DNA of 64,000 bases, from the NCBI RefSeq assembly GCF_001039355.2, contig NW_019775390.1, forward strand, positions 313,160-377,159. Reading direction: 5' to 3'. Under the pieces are notes generated by a model, which saw nothing but the letters and a program-made list of their open reading frames with translations, did not search any database and had not been told where the DNA came from. This DNA is from Lingula anatina (lineage: Eukaryota > Brachiopoda > Lingulata > Lingulida > Lingulidae). The first letter of the stretch is position 1. The number at the start of each line of letters is the position of its first letter. Of the stretch, positions 1 through 12,234 are shown one piece after another. Made by a program: the position numbers and the translations under genes.

Positions 1-176
1 TTCAAAAAAAAAAACATTTGCATGAAGTGATCACGCGCAGGTAGCTGACTCTGAGACTTGCTTCTCCTGTTATATTTGTATTTGTCGAGATAAAAAGGAC
101 GACACTGTCACGAAGACAATAAATCTGATCCATCATGAAGAGGGATATCGTCTTCCATCCTGACAGGACAAGCATG

Positions 177-311
177 CTACTTGTCATCTTTAATATCCAA
201 AGTGCTATAGCCTGTACAAATGTCACGGAATTCTTTTACAAAGTGTTGATCATGAAACATGTCGCCAGAGAGCGATTCTATAAATAAGTCTGCGTTCAAT
301 TGTTCCCCCAC
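177..311 (-). pseudogene. Short protein-like open frame, broken in the other copy
   Basis: Starting at a possible acceptor (tttgctcaag), the minus strand is open for 44 codons to a TAG: VGEQLNADLFIESLSGDMF, then a segment rich in D, H, F and K ending in TLDIKDDK. The composition looks protein-like, but I recognise no family. The counterpart in copy A' (about 24,832-24,946) has lost one G in the GGGG run near the start and has a premature stop replacing a Lys near the end. If this was ever coding, it is decaying. It could equally be a chance ORF. Confidence 0.22.
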
Positions 312-1247
312 CTTGAGCAAATAACCCCCAAATCGTTTTCAAATTGAGATTGTGCACCTTTCCATTCAACAAATCGGTTTACTTCTTTTAAGTCCAATGT
401 CATTAATGTCGCAATAGTTTTTAAAGAACCCGGACGCTACAGCCATTTGGGGTTCTCAGTTGATTTAATCTCGCAGGTTGATGGAAATTATTCGTTTATT
501 GTCTTCGTTATTTCTTTTATTTCTTTATTTTATTTATTTCTTTATTTATTTTTTACATTTGTATTGAAAAACAAAACATCATAGGAGAGGCAAACTTATA
601 TCTAAAAGAAACGACGGAGTGAGGGAGCGAAGAAGGGATGAGGGAAGGAGAGATACAGAATAGAGTATGAGTATTCCATGCCATTAAGTCAAAAACAAAA
701 TCTGGGTCTAACGGGAAGCTTTTACCAAAACTCTGGATATCCAGGGAATCATTGAATCACTAAACCACATCCCCGTAAGGTTCTTATTAATGCAGCACAT
801 TTGATTGTCTGATAAATTAAAGCTATGTTATGAGTCAATACAGTCGGAGAATGGGGGAGGGGGGTGAGAGACAGATTCCTGAAACTTCCGTCTCTGGCAT
901 TGCCTTCACGAGTCCCAGGTATCTTGAACACATGTAAAGTGGACAGAACACATGACAATAACGCACTGATGGAGTTCTACACTGTATCAGGTCTTGAGTA
1001 GTAACTATTAGGAAAAACTTGCCAAAATTTCTGATACATGTACTAGTCTCTGCATAAACTGGTCTTAAATTAAGAAAGAATTAAGTGGCAAATTAGGAGC
1101 CGTGAAATGGAGGAAGTGCTATCACACTGCTTAACCATCTACTACTGTTATATGTGCGTTTGTAAATCTTCTCAAATCACAGGCTTTGGTTTAACGGGTT
1201 CTTGGTACGCGTACATACGCAAGGCATTTCAAGTCCGAATACGTGTG

Positions 1248-1250
1248 TGA

Positions 1251-1295
<45 letters not shown>

Positions 1296-1307
1296 AGAGA
1301 GAGAGAG

Positions 1308-1351
<44 letters not shown>

Positions 1352-1352
1352 C
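1248..1352. repeat. Compound (GT)n(GA)n microsatellite
   Basis: A short GT run grades into about 90 bp of GA with GGGA and GAAA interruptions. The shorter twin is at 25,841-25,892 in copy A'. Open frames across it are low-complexity artefacts. Confidence 0.95.
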
Positions 1353-2340
1353 GTACCATATTATCTCAACTTATCCCACCTTCAAACCGCCTACAAGTGC
1401 TTACCAGGAAGCTTTCAACAAAAACTATGCCGCCAACTACTATTAACCATGAAATATGTATATATTAAGATTGAAGCCTCTTTAATACAAAATATCAGCA
1501 TTAGTGAATTCCTGTATGTTTTGTCTATAAAGCACAATAACTCGGATGATACAGATTTAACGTAGTATTGTTTTGAGTCAGTGATCACCAGTAGTCGAGT
1601 CGCCACTCCCATAGGCCCAATAGTCGAACCCTGCAATGTTCTTTCCTGTAAACTTTTTTTGCTGAAATGCATTCTTCAGGCCGAGAGAAGCAAAATTAGC
1701 TTGGTTGCTATTTCCGAGACCTTGAGCATTTTTCAATATGGCCGTCAATTTATGACGAAAAATAGAAAAACGACCAGAAGTCGCCGGGTAAACTTTATTG
1801 ACAGCTTTTTTGAACGTGTATCCTATCAGGAGAGCACAACAGTACTAGTGAATACGCTTAATTGCGTACCACTAAGCAAAATACCAAAATGGCCGTCAAA
1901 ACATAAGGCAGAAAATGATAAAAGCTGCAGAATCAGTTTGTTTTTTGCATATTTATTTTTATAAAAAACATATCCCCTTTTTATATTTATGTTAATTATA
2001 ATATTTTGTTAGTCATGACCCGAAACTCTTGGTATAAGCTTATCTGACAGTTAATTAACCCCCCAAGAGTCTGTTTGCTACTTCTCCGGGTCCCATAGTC
2101 AAATACTTAGAATGTTATTCCCTGAAGTTTTTTAAAGAATTTAAAAATTTGGGGGTATAAAAGCCAATTAAATTTGGGCTTTCTTGGCAGTGGCTAGATA
2201 TGGAACATTGATCAATTTTCAAAATTCAAGATGGCCGTCAATAATATAAAAATATATTATAATATCATTATATTGTAAATAAACATAGCAAAGAGTAGCA
2301 AAGAGTCGGGTTTAAAGTGCATGATATTCCACATTTCAAA

Positions 2341-2430
2341 TGACCGCTAAAACATGCCCAAAAAAGNGGGGGGTGGTGGTGGGGGTGGGGCGATGGGTGG
2401 TGGTGGTGGGGGTGGGGTGGGGTGGACGGA
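2341..2430. repeat. G/T-rich low-complexity tract with a single N
   Basis: Runs of GGTGGTGGGGG flank one unresolved base at 2,367. The counterpart near 26,357-26,392 is also G-rich but differs in length, consistent with an unstable tract that was hard to sequence. Confidence 0.85.
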
Positions 2431-3691
2431 AACAGTGACAGAAAAGGTCTGCCCTAAATCAAACTGTGACTTTTTTCTATACCATATCTTTCAAGTGTTG
2501 TGAAAATGTCCCCTTTGCAGAAGAAACCCTCGTTTTGAAAATTACTTGTTTACCGGCGACCTTTTAACTGTTGTGATTGTGCCTCCCAAAGTTTAACTTG
2601 GATGCTTGGCAAAGAAGAAAAGATGGAAATATGATACACATAAATAGAAAATTGGTAAGATTTGTAAGAGGTAAAATGTAATTCGGAAGTCATTGTGTTT
2701 TCGTGTTTGACGTGGATGGGACTTTGATCTCTACTCGGTTTCTAGTATGTTACAATGTATGACGGAAAATACGAAGAATACGTCTTCTTGTGATAAAGCG
2801 AAGCTTACTTTTTGCCTAAATGTCGAAACCAATTTTATTTCCCAATCAAATCAGTGCTGCAAATGCTTTTTCGAATGAAAAACGTTTTTAAGTGTTTTTA
2901 AATGAACGGGTCGGGAAAACATAATTACTGGTACACAATGAGGTTTTCGAAGAAACCAAATAAGACCATAAACATCTCCCATGAGAAACGCTGTGCACTT
3001 TAATCAAATGAATCCCACGAAACATGAACCCACAGACTCAATTATACCACAATTACAAGTTGGTATCTGCTGTTTTACTGTTGCTGACTGAATGTACAGA
3101 ATAATGTAGAGACAATTTAATGAAACGCAATGTTTCATGTTTTTCCTGTTACACACAAGATATTTCAACCAACTAGATGATGGTAATAATGATAATAGCA
3201 ATAATAATAATAATAAACAACAGCAATAACGTAGCAGTTAATTAATTTCTTAAAACCGCGTGAGCACTGGTATGGGCGCTGTTCACAAATGCATAATTAT
3301 CCTCAAACCACAAATATTAATCTAGAATATTATAAAAAGGGGATAAAAGCTAAAAGAGACCTATTGTATATTGGCCTGGCCATTCATGTAGCATTCTTAG
3401 CAAAAACGATTTTAACCATCTAAAATGCTTTTAAGAGAGACATTTATGTTGTTAGCAGCATTTAAAATAAAATTGTAACAGCAATTTGAAAATCCCAATG
3501 AGCATATGTTTATATCACCAAATTACATTAAAATGTAAAGGTCAACAAGCTCTTATTGAACGTCTCCATTTCTTCAGCGACAGGTGTTTACAAATACTAC
3601 AATCCGTAGAAAATTAATCTTAGGAACTGACCTTTTATTGATTAACCTAACACCCAACTGTTAATAAAATATTTGCCGCCATTATTCACTC

Positions 3692-3706
3692 GGGGGGGGG
3701 GGGGGG
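3692..3706. repeat. Poly-G run
   Basis: Fifteen consecutive G on the plus strand. It is absent from the matching place in copy A'. Confidence 0.95.
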
Positions 3707-3768
3707 ATGGCGAAGGATATCATTCAATTCAATTTATTTCTGTACTGCTTCATATATAATCATGGCCT

Positions 3769-3866
3769 AATATAATATAATATAATATAATATAATATAA
3801 TATAATATAATATAATATAATATTATATAATATAATATAATATAATATAATATAATATAATATAAT
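3769..3866. repeat. (TATAA)n pentanucleotide array
   Basis: About 19 head-to-tail TATAA units, with one variant near the middle (TATTA). Copy A' has no array at the corresponding point near 27,555, so it arose or was lost after the copies separated. Confidence 0.95.
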
Positions 3867-4756
3867 AAAAACAATACAATTGGTGCAATACCATTCTCTA
3901 ATTAGTCATTGGATTGCCAGTTTGTGAATATCTCAATATATGTGTAACTTACTGGAAAAACGCGAGCTGTAGAGTAATTTGGCTGTGGCTTATCGAAACG
4001 TGCAAACGGTTCTAACTTTTTATGTTGACAGCCGTTTTGTTCGTTCCTCAGAGGAAAGTTCCTGGAACTTCGCGTGGTAGCTTCAGTGAGTCAAGGCAGT
4101 TAATGAGCAGTGACCCTGCTCCGTAATGGCGCATGTTGACATCTCTTGTTCTAATTATAAACCGACGTTTTTCTCCATTACCTTTGACAGCGATCGATAT
4201 CATTAGACAAGCCACGTCCGGATTTTCTTCATCAAAATAATCTTATGAAATAATTGAGAAGCAGTTAAGGTGTTTTGATCATCTTGTAACCTTAAGGACT
4301 TCTGTCTTCTTTGATTAATTACTGTCTAGAAAAACACAACGCATTGTAAAAGTACAAAGAGTGTAAACAGGCTTACAGTGTACTTTACATAACAATAGAC
4401 CGTCAGTGGAAGTAACATGGAAAAAAAAGGATACAAAATACGAGTGATTTTGTCTTTACTTATGTCGGCCAGTTCATCAAACGGGGGGGGGGAGGCATAC
4501 ATATAATGAAATAAAACGACACAATTCGTAGGACGACAGGCAACAAAGAAGATGACGTTTTCTTTCAATTGTCCCCCAGGATTTCGCAGTGGCCTTTTGG
4601 TGACATCAAACATTGGCGTCGATCACTGTTAAATGTCCACTTTGAGTTTTCCTGTAAATTTTTGTAATTTCTTTTATCAGTAAGGCACACGTTATCCACA
4701 ACAGTTGAGAAAAGTATTTTGTATTTTCATAATTTCCGAGTTCTTAATTTGTAATT

Positions 4757-5127
4757 ACCTCCGCAAAGGAGGTTATGTTTTCACCCCTGTTTGTCTGTTT
4801 GTTTGTCTGTCTGTCTGTCATCAACATAACTCAAAAAGTAAGGGACCGATTTTGATGAAATTTTCAGGAACTGTCAGAGGTGGGCCAAGGAAGAGATGAG
4901 TAGTTTTTGGTGGTGTTCCGGATCAATAATCAATCAATAATCAATAATAAAAAACTAAGTTATGGACCGATTGTGATGAAATTTCCAGGAACTGTCAGAA
5001 GTGGGCCAAGGAACAGATGGTTAGTTTGTGGTGGTGATCCGGATCAATAATCAATCAATAATCAATAAAAGAAATTTAAAAATTGCTGCCTTGGCGGAGG
5101 TCTGCCCCCTCGGAGTGCTTTTCTAGT
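4757..5127 (+). mobile_element. ACCTCCGCC-family inverted-repeat element, copy 1
   Basis: The element opens with ACCTCCGCAAAGGAGGTTATG and closes with GCCTTGGCGGAGGT before CGGAGTGCTTTTCTAGT. The ends are inverted copies of each other. Inside are a TCTG/TTTG run, a conserved block around GACCGATTTTGATGAAATT and GGATCAATAATCAATCAATA. Here the conserved block occurs twice (4,830-4,952 and 4,957-5,068). There is no coding capacity. Other copies are at 28,388 and 46,268. Confidence 0.75.
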
Positions 5128-5927
5128 TCTTTTTGAAATCACAAGTGGAATCCATACACCTCCTTTACAAGATTGACTCAAAAAGTGAAATTTTATAACT
5201 CAAAAACCGATTCATAGATCGTAAATTGGCCCACGGTTTTATGTGTAATATACATTGGCAATAAGAAAAGAAAAGAAAAGTGCTATAAACCCAAGAAAAT
5301 TTCCAAGAATCGTGCTGCACAGGAACGTGTGACCTTAAGTCCTATGCCTGTGGGGTGGGAACGCCACTAGATATCGTCTGCACGTGCAGTTTTACCTGTC
5401 ATGCCGATCTGATGACGATGTTTTGAAGATACTGATATCTCTGACGATGAGGTCTTTGGGATGAGTGTTTTGGTAGGCGTCTTATTAACACCCAAATATA
5501 CAGATCTGCAGGCAACTAATTCACATTAAGTGTTCATTATCATCTCGTTATGCTTTCTCTCACTAAATCAAGCAATGACTCGCTATTAATGAGTTATAAA
5601 CATTCGAACAAATCCCTCTATAATTATGCCCTGTGGCTAATACACACCTTCTAGTGAAAGTTACGTGGGTACAAGCCGCACACCTTCGAGCAACTTTTCA
5701 GCTCACTACAACTTAATTGGACAGCGCTTATTCCTCAAAGCTATCACAATATACTTCTTCTACATTTACGAATCGGACCCCGTACTTTCGTGAATTCTTT
5801 TCGTGCGGCGTCTTTGCGGGCGTAGGCGGTGGCTGTGCGAAATCGTATATAATAAAATAATATTAAGAATCACATCATAATAGCATAGCAATAATTTGGG
5901 CCCTGATTTTATAGCACGAAGTTTTGT

Positions 5928-6195
5928 AAAGGGCCATTCGCAACGTAACTTTCGTTCTACATGGATCTGTCAAACTGTGCAGGGACTCACGCTGAACACA
6001 ACCAGATAAAGAGATTAACATGCCTCCCCCTAGCGTTGAAAAGAATACAGAAAAGATGTTCATTATACGAGTACGTTGGAAATATCAGGAGGCCTTTTTT
6101 AATATGTTACTCTGATTGCATTCAGCGACAGTCCCCTCGGAGTTGGATCGATCTACAAGTACGTGGATCGATAGTTCCATTGGGAATGAGCCCTA
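5928..6195. mobile_element. MITE family Q (TTCCCAATG... ends), copy 1
   Basis: The ends are inverted copies: GGGCCATTCGCAACGTAACT on the left, and ATAGTTCCATTGGGAATGAG then CCCT on the right. The interior includes AGATTAACATGCCTCC and CTGATTGCATTCAG, shared with 54,038-54,305 and 29,634-30,020. It is non-coding. Confidence 0.7.
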
Positions 6196-6229
6196 GAAAC
6201 GACTTCTATTTAGAATGGTGTACAGTAGA

Positions 6230-6252
6230 GGTTAGGTAGATAGATAGATAGT
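6230..6252. repeat. (TAGA)n microsatellite
   Basis: Short run of about five TAGA units. Confidence 0.9.
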
Positions 6253-6796
6253 AATTTTCTTATTCATTTACCAATTGCGAGCAGAATACTATATTCAAAT
6301 GGAAACACAAATAAAACAAAAAGCACATTTCACATGCAACTAACTTTTGGCCTTTCCGTCTCCGACAACATCAAACATTAATAAACATGTACAATGAACG
6401 GTACCAGTATATGTACGTTTGAAAAATGTCTTGGTTATGGCAGTATGTTCCACAAAGCATATGTTTGCTATTAACCTTGATAACGGTCAGACAATGACAA
6501 CGACAAACTCTTGTCGCTCTTGGAGATATATTATATAATAACATAGCAGATAATTGGTGCTTGATTTCAAAGCATGACGTTTTGTTAGTTGACGTGCTGG
6601 ATTTGACTTTTTTTTTGTTTTGTTTCCTGTTTTCATCCATTTGTCACTATAACATACACGAATGAGTTCAAATCATACCATAATATAATCTGATATAATG
6701 ATGATGGTACGTTTACGTTGAAGATAGGACGGCCAGGCTCGATACAACCTATCTGTATTGGCCGTCTGATTAAAGCTCACCAAAAGCAGCAACATA

Positions 6797-6810
6797 CCCC
6801 CCCCCCCCCC
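6797..6810. repeat. Poly-C run
   Basis: Fourteen consecutive C. Confidence 0.95.
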
Positions 6811-7710
6811 GCCTTTATCTAGCACTACCAGTAGTCGCATTCCTTCTTAGCAGAATGGACAACATTGGAAATGTGGATAGACATATACCTGATGCTATAT
6901 ACGGTTAGAAGACTTTTCGAGAATGGTCGAAAAGACTCGGTTTATCTTTAATTGGTACGCACCATAAAAGTCTGCATGTGAGCTGTTGACATTGTCGATA
7001 GATGACAAAGTTATTTCTTTGAGCAGCAGCTTCTCTAATGACAAGTAATGAAAAACATAATGGCGATGTAGGAGGCAATACACGTCGTTTGGCATGGATT
7101 TCTTTATGACAGTTCTCAAAATAGCCGAGCTCTGAAAGGCAAAACTCGTAAACACGATTAACGTCGGTGCGAGTCTCGGAACAAACAGGGTTTCAGTTGC
7201 AAGGGTTATTCTTCTTTTGTTTGTATTGTGCAATTGTATTATTGGCCGAGTATGTCCACTTCCTTTCCTGCCATTCCACATACATACGTGCGTATGTGCC
7301 TGCACGTATGCCTCTGTGTCCGTGCGTCTGCCCTTCCTTATCTCTCTGTACTTGTTCCCCTATGTGTCTGTATACCCGTCTCCCGCCCACCTCCCTGTGC
7401 GGAGGAAAGAGTGCATGTGCATTTGTATGTATTGTTACATGTACATATTAAGACGCGCCATTCTCGCAAAAGATAATTCTGCAGAATGCATAATCCAACT
7501 TGCTGATTCTATTTCAACTCTCATGTTATTTTTTAAGCCCCTCCCCTTTATTGTTCCAAACGTCCATGTTTACTTTTTACTTAAGAATGACTTTTCATTG
7601 ATTTTCTGGTAAGGGGACTTGTGATGAAATAAAATACAGTTCACGTTCATAATATATCAGCATAATATATGTATCTTGGTGGAGTGGTCTGTTCTTTTTT
7701 TTTTTAAGGA

Positions 7711-7886
7711 GGCCCCATTTATGAACAGTGGACTAATTAGTCCGAGGGTCAAATATGGCGGCCAACTACAAAGCTTGCCGTCTGATCCGCTAATAGACAT
7801 TGAATAGATATCCCGTGGGGAAGTATTCAAGTGGGTCGGCCATATTTGATCCTCGGACTAATTATTCCCCTATTCTGAATGGGACC
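7711..7886. mobile_element. MITE family P (GGACTAATTAGTCC), copy 1
   Basis: About 175 bp with long imperfect inverted ends: GTGGACTAATTAGTCCGAGG then TCAAATATGGCGG on the left, and CCATATTTGATCCTCGGACT on the right, ending ATTCTGAATGGG. Between them lies GCCGTCTGATCCGCTAATAG. It is absent from the matching place in copy A'. It is non-coding. Confidence 0.8.
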
Positions 7887-9961
7887 TTAATGTACAAGTC
7901 CGTGAAAAGCAGTGTCTTGTACTACGAATATGAAGGTATCGCAAGGGGTAGTGGCATACTGCCTGCACATGTGTGTTTGGTGTTTGGCTTTTTGTTTTCA
8001 GAGCCATCCGTGGTAGAACATTTCACAATGAATTTAAAAGGAAAAGAAACAGCAATGGCCCTAGAAAGGAAAACAAGGAAAGTTTCCGTGTAAGCAACAT
8101 ACAGATTGTTAATCAAAGAATTGCAAAACTCACAAAAAGCACCAAGGGACCCCTTTTTTACAGAGGCTTAGCCATATGAGTGAAGAACGTAAAAAAACCT
8201 GTTCAAAAAGTCAGCATTTTTATCAGTCCCATCTTTAATACGTGGGAAGAAAATCACTATAGAACCGGAACAGAACAGCACTACAGTACGGACATTACAT
8301 ACACTTCATCTTATCCCCATCTTATCTCATCCATATCTTTTTTTTTCTTTTTCGCATTTTATCATTTGGTTTGCTTCGCATTGGAATGGTTATTCGTTTT
8401 GACAATATATGACAAAAAAGATATTTCTTTGGAGTGCTTTAAGTCCATTGTCATTAAAACAGAATACTTCGTATATATCTATGACGATGTGGCCAATGCA
8501 AATCTACATTTACTGGGTATATATGTTCCCTTGGGAAAGAAACCGGCTTAGAAAGAGAAAACAAGGCAAAAACCACAAGGCCTATAATGCTCTTTCACAC
8601 AAAGCAACGATACGTAGGCTATAAACTGTCTAAGCTCAGATATCAACTGTAATTATATTGGTCGTGTGAGGTACGTTTTACAAAATCTGTAATTATAAAG
8701 CTATTTATTTTATCCTTTTGTAAGAAAATAAAACCCTTTAATTGCGTGGATATACCGGTTTGTATCCTCAGCGGATTTATTTAGCCGACTTATGGAATTA
8801 AGTCAACCACTTTTAAGTGGGCTTGACGTTCTTAGAACGGCTTAAAACGGGCACTGCTAAGCTGACCTCAACTAACAAGCTATCTGAGTTTAATAGGCTT
8901 ATGGAAGCTTTTTTAAAGAATCTGTTTCGACAAAAGGATCTGTGATACTGCGAGGTACGTTTTCTTTAATACCCGTCCATTATACACGTTAATACATAGG
9001 AGGAACGTATGTCTTCCAACTAATTCATAGCCCGGCTTATCCCACGCTTCCTCTCGCTGTCTTTGAAAGCGACATCATCTCCATTGGCGTGAGGTTAACT
9101 TTTACTGAAACCAGATTTATGAATTAATTTGCGGTTACGTGAGGCTTCTGCTTCGATATCATGAAAAACGGAAGGCTGGACGGCTGTGTTGTCTCTGAAG
9201 ACAATGCAGGTCTCTGGAAATATTAGCCATCACGCTGAATGGAAAGCGTGCAGAAAATTTTGTGTAGGCCTCCATGGTCTTTTGTAATGCAACACATGGT
9301 TTCTTGTGACAGCAAAGTTGACAATAATTTTTCATTGAAAACTGGAAATTCGTGATAATTTCAGGGTGTTTGTGTGTCTGGAGACAAGGCGAGACATTTC
9401 GTGCTGCAAATTAAGACAAAAGGCGTAGCTCGCTTTCGGTTGGTTTCTACTTGCATGGACGACAGAAGACACTGTATCCAATATTTTTGATTGAAACATT
9501 CAGTTATTGTTTTTTTCTTCTTCTAGTGTCCTCCTTGCATTTTGAGTATACTTGACGAGTTTAATTTTTTTTTTCGAGTTCCAAATTCCAAATTCTTACA
9601 ACTGTGTAACAAGTAAACGGTTACGCGGTTTGCTTGCATGTCCGCTCAGCTCAAAAATCAATTTTTGAATGGTTTAGTGATATTCATTAAGGCTGTAAAG
9701 CGACACCGATGTCTACTAAAAATATCTATAGTAAGAAATACAAAGGATCTGTCAAATCACTGTCATTCCTCTCCTCCAATTATTCACTTCTTGTTTCATT
9801 AACTCTATATGTATAGTCGTGCAGAGGCCTTGCGCCACAGAACGACACCATGCCTTAATTATGTGCGGAAGCTATCGTGGGCAGATAGGAAATCGCATTC
9901 AAGAATGTCAAGACAATGATCACTTCAATTGGTCTCCTCACGGAACCTTCTCCATATACCC

Positions 9962-10133
9962 AATGTGACAGGAATGGTAGTCCGCTAGGAACCGTAGTCT
10001 GTTCCCCATTACTTTGTACAGGTGACATACGCCCCATATACTAGTACTTACCACAATACCGCTACTAACCCTAACCTGTACAAATCATACGGGACCCCAG
10101 ACTTCCATTCCTGACACACTGGACGTCCATTCC
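9962..10133. mobile_element. MITE family S (GTGTAACAGGAATGG), degenerate copy
   Basis: This resembles 49,336-49,501: GTGACAGGAATGGTAGTCCG, ACTTTGTACAGGTGACAT, CTAACCCTAACCTGTAC and GGACGTCCATTCCTAGG. The corresponding region of copy A' (34,545-34,650) keeps a shortened version, so this insertion predates the A/A' split. Confidence 0.6.
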
Positions 10134-10618
10134 TAGGGTCATTATTCCTTCCACAACCTTGCTAAATTCAAAACCAACCTCTGGTCGAATAAAAGGAAAG
10201 ATAATGTTGATTTTCCATTGACCTGTATAGGAATTTGGATATGGGGATTTATTTTGAAAAAACAATTAATATTTATTTTGTCTAATTTTCTGAGGACGCC
10301 TAGTATAGGTCACTGAAAATGGGTGGGTTGCTTATTTTGCCGAAATAAACAGTGCAGATATTCTTTTGAGAAATGTATTTTAAAATATGATAGGAGGTCT
10401 ACACAAGTGCAACAAAACTGACGACTGAGTTGTTTTGACTAATCTAATCTCGAAATAGCACAGGTTGACAAAAATCAATCCCTTTGGAAACAAATAACAT
10501 GAAATGTCAACCAAAATGATTTCTTTCACACGCAATGTGATATGTCGTGTTTGTCTGCATGGAAGTTTACACACCACGTTGGGAACACGTGTTTGTCAGG
10601 TTCCAACGACTTAGCAAC

Positions 10619-10891
10619 CCCGCACGAAAATGCAGTAGTATCGAAGTAGCAAAGAAGCATTAACGCAGTAGTGGTGTGGAGCATATTTGCAGTAGTAATG
10701 CAGTATACCCTACTGCAATTCTACTTCAAAAATTATATATGGTTGTACAGAGGAGGAGCATTACTGCAGTAGATTAGCAGCATGATAGCAGCATGTTTCA
10801 AATATGCTAATTAGCTCCCAATGCGAAGCAGATTTGAGGCACATTTGCAGTAGTCTACTGCGCTGGAGCATCTACTGCGTTTTCGTGCGGG
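10619..10891. mobile_element. MITE family U with dense GCAGTAG motifs
   Basis: 273 bp bounded by CCCGCACGAAAATGCAGTAG and CTACTGCGTTTTCGTGCGGG, inverted copies with one mismatch. The interior repeats GCAGTAG or CTACTGC many times on both strands. Copy A' has no such insertion at the homologous place near 35,100. Confidence 0.8.
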
Positions 10892-11863
10892 ACGTGTAAA
10901 CGGTAGCGTGTTAGCCATGTAGGTTGGTCCCATTGTAGGTCTCAACGGATATATATTATGGTAATATTCAAGAAATAACAAAGTTGAAAGATGAATGTTG
11001 GTTCCGTGGATACATTTCAAAAGTCACGTTGAGCTCCATGCCTTCCTGCAAATTCCATAAGGAAAACCGCAACTACTCAATTTAAATGTGAAATCGCTTC
11101 CTTCTCGTCAACATAAAAGCTCTTCTATGCAATTATACCGTCAAATAGTACAATTATAAATGTATATGAAAATCCTTCTTGTAAACCATATATAAGACAA
11201 AAAATGGAAGGCTTGCAACTTCAGCTCGTCTGTGTAGTGGTTAGTGTGCAAGACTATAAAGTAATTATTCACGAATCGCGCTGTTACATACTTGGGTTCG
11301 AGATATACCTCTGATGTGACCTTACCCTCTTCCACCCACACCTTATTATAGCTTACTGTATATTGGTGTTTTAATGTGTAATATTCTAAGCCCTGTGATT
11401 ATTACACTTTTTTATTGTCTCGTTTTTTTTAAGCCTCAAACCGCCAAAATACCAAAGGAATTTTACATGGCATTATATTTCTAATTCTAAAGTGTCTTGG
11501 TTTGTTTTAGGTCCTTTATCCATAAGCAAATTTCCATTTGGGATTATTTTTTTAAATTTCTGCGAGTGTAAATAGTAAAATTAATCTAAGAACGGAGATC
11601 CCGTGTTTTGTGTAAAGTGATTTTCCCCTATTTTAAGGCCTAAGAAGGTCAATGACACACGTCAAAATATGTGTTTACTACAAGAAAAATACAGAAAATA
11701 AAATAAATGAAGAAAAACTATGGGAAGAAAAATGTTGTTTTTGTTACTAAAAATATATATATACTAATAACATATAGGACACTAAATGCAATGCAGACGG
11801 CGATGTTTTAAAGTTTAGCACTACTATCGCAATCGTTGTGTTTTGTTTGCCAGGTAAGTTCTG

Positions 11864-12010
11864 GGCTCCGTAACTCGAAAGCATCGCGAATTGCGACCGA
11901 TCGCAAGCGTCTCGATTCCATTACTCGGGATTTACTCGCCCCATATAGACCCTAATAGCCTCGATTTAAAAAGCGATTCGCAATTCGCGATGCTTTGGAG
12001 TAACGGAGCC
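11864..12010. mobile_element. MITE family V (GGCTCCGTAACTC ends)
   Basis: 147 bp, strongly palindromic. The left end is GGCTCCGTAACTCGAAAGCA followed by TCGCGAATTGCGA; the right end is its inverted copy with a few mismatches. CTG flanks both sides (11,861-11,863 and 12,011-12,013), and the uninterrupted second tandem unit reads TTCTGCAAGG here, which supports a 3-bp target duplication. Confidence 0.8.
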
Positions 12011-12132
12011 CTGCAGGGAGCTGAAAACTACTGTTACCGTTTCCCTTAACTGTCATCTTCCTTTGAAACACGAAAAGCGTACATGTAACATGATGAGTCG
12101 TATTTGTGAACGGAAACGTTTGTATGATTTAC

Positions 12133-12133
<1 letters not shown>

Positions 12134-12170
<37 letters not shown>
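12134..12170. repeat. (GA)n microsatellite
   Basis: About 30 bp of GA. Related GA tracts follow the next two tandem units at about 12,645-12,665 and 12,915-13,022. Confidence 0.9.
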
Positions 12171-12171
<1 letters not shown>

Positions 12172-12234
12172 GGAAGGATTTGGTGCACAATTACAAAAAA
12201 GAAAGAAAAGTAAGATACAAATAATATATTTTGG

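Larger units (their letters stand above)
1..11130. repeat. Segmental duplication, copy A (left)
   Basis: The segment aligns in order and orientation with about 24,664-35,600. Landmarks are 1-480 with 24,664-25,100, 4,160-5,130 with 27,800-28,640, 7,000-7,460 with 31,190-31,690, 8,690-9,480 with 32,750-33,540 and 10,140-11,090 with 34,630-35,590. Single-base differences are frequent and there are many indels. It may extend left of the window. Copy A alone has the (TATAA)n tract at 3,769, an inverted-repeat element at 7,711 and another at 10,619. No conserved coding exon was recognised apart from an uncertain ORF at 177-311. Confidence 0.85.

Noticed and set aside
1243-1565. Open frames of 67-104 codons across the GA microsatellite
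   Set aside because: They are translations of simple repeat (alternating Arg-Glu) and change frame between copies.
1581-1964. 127-codon plus-strand open frame
   Set aside because: It contains the phrase ATGGCCGTCAA twice (a third copy follows near 2,231) in a low-complexity setting; no domain, no counterpart in copy A', no splice or promoter support.
10640-10890. Possible CRISPR-like regular repeat (GCAGTAG)
   Set aside because: Spacing is irregular, motifs occur in both orientations and inverted ends bound the region; this is a MITE in animal DNA.
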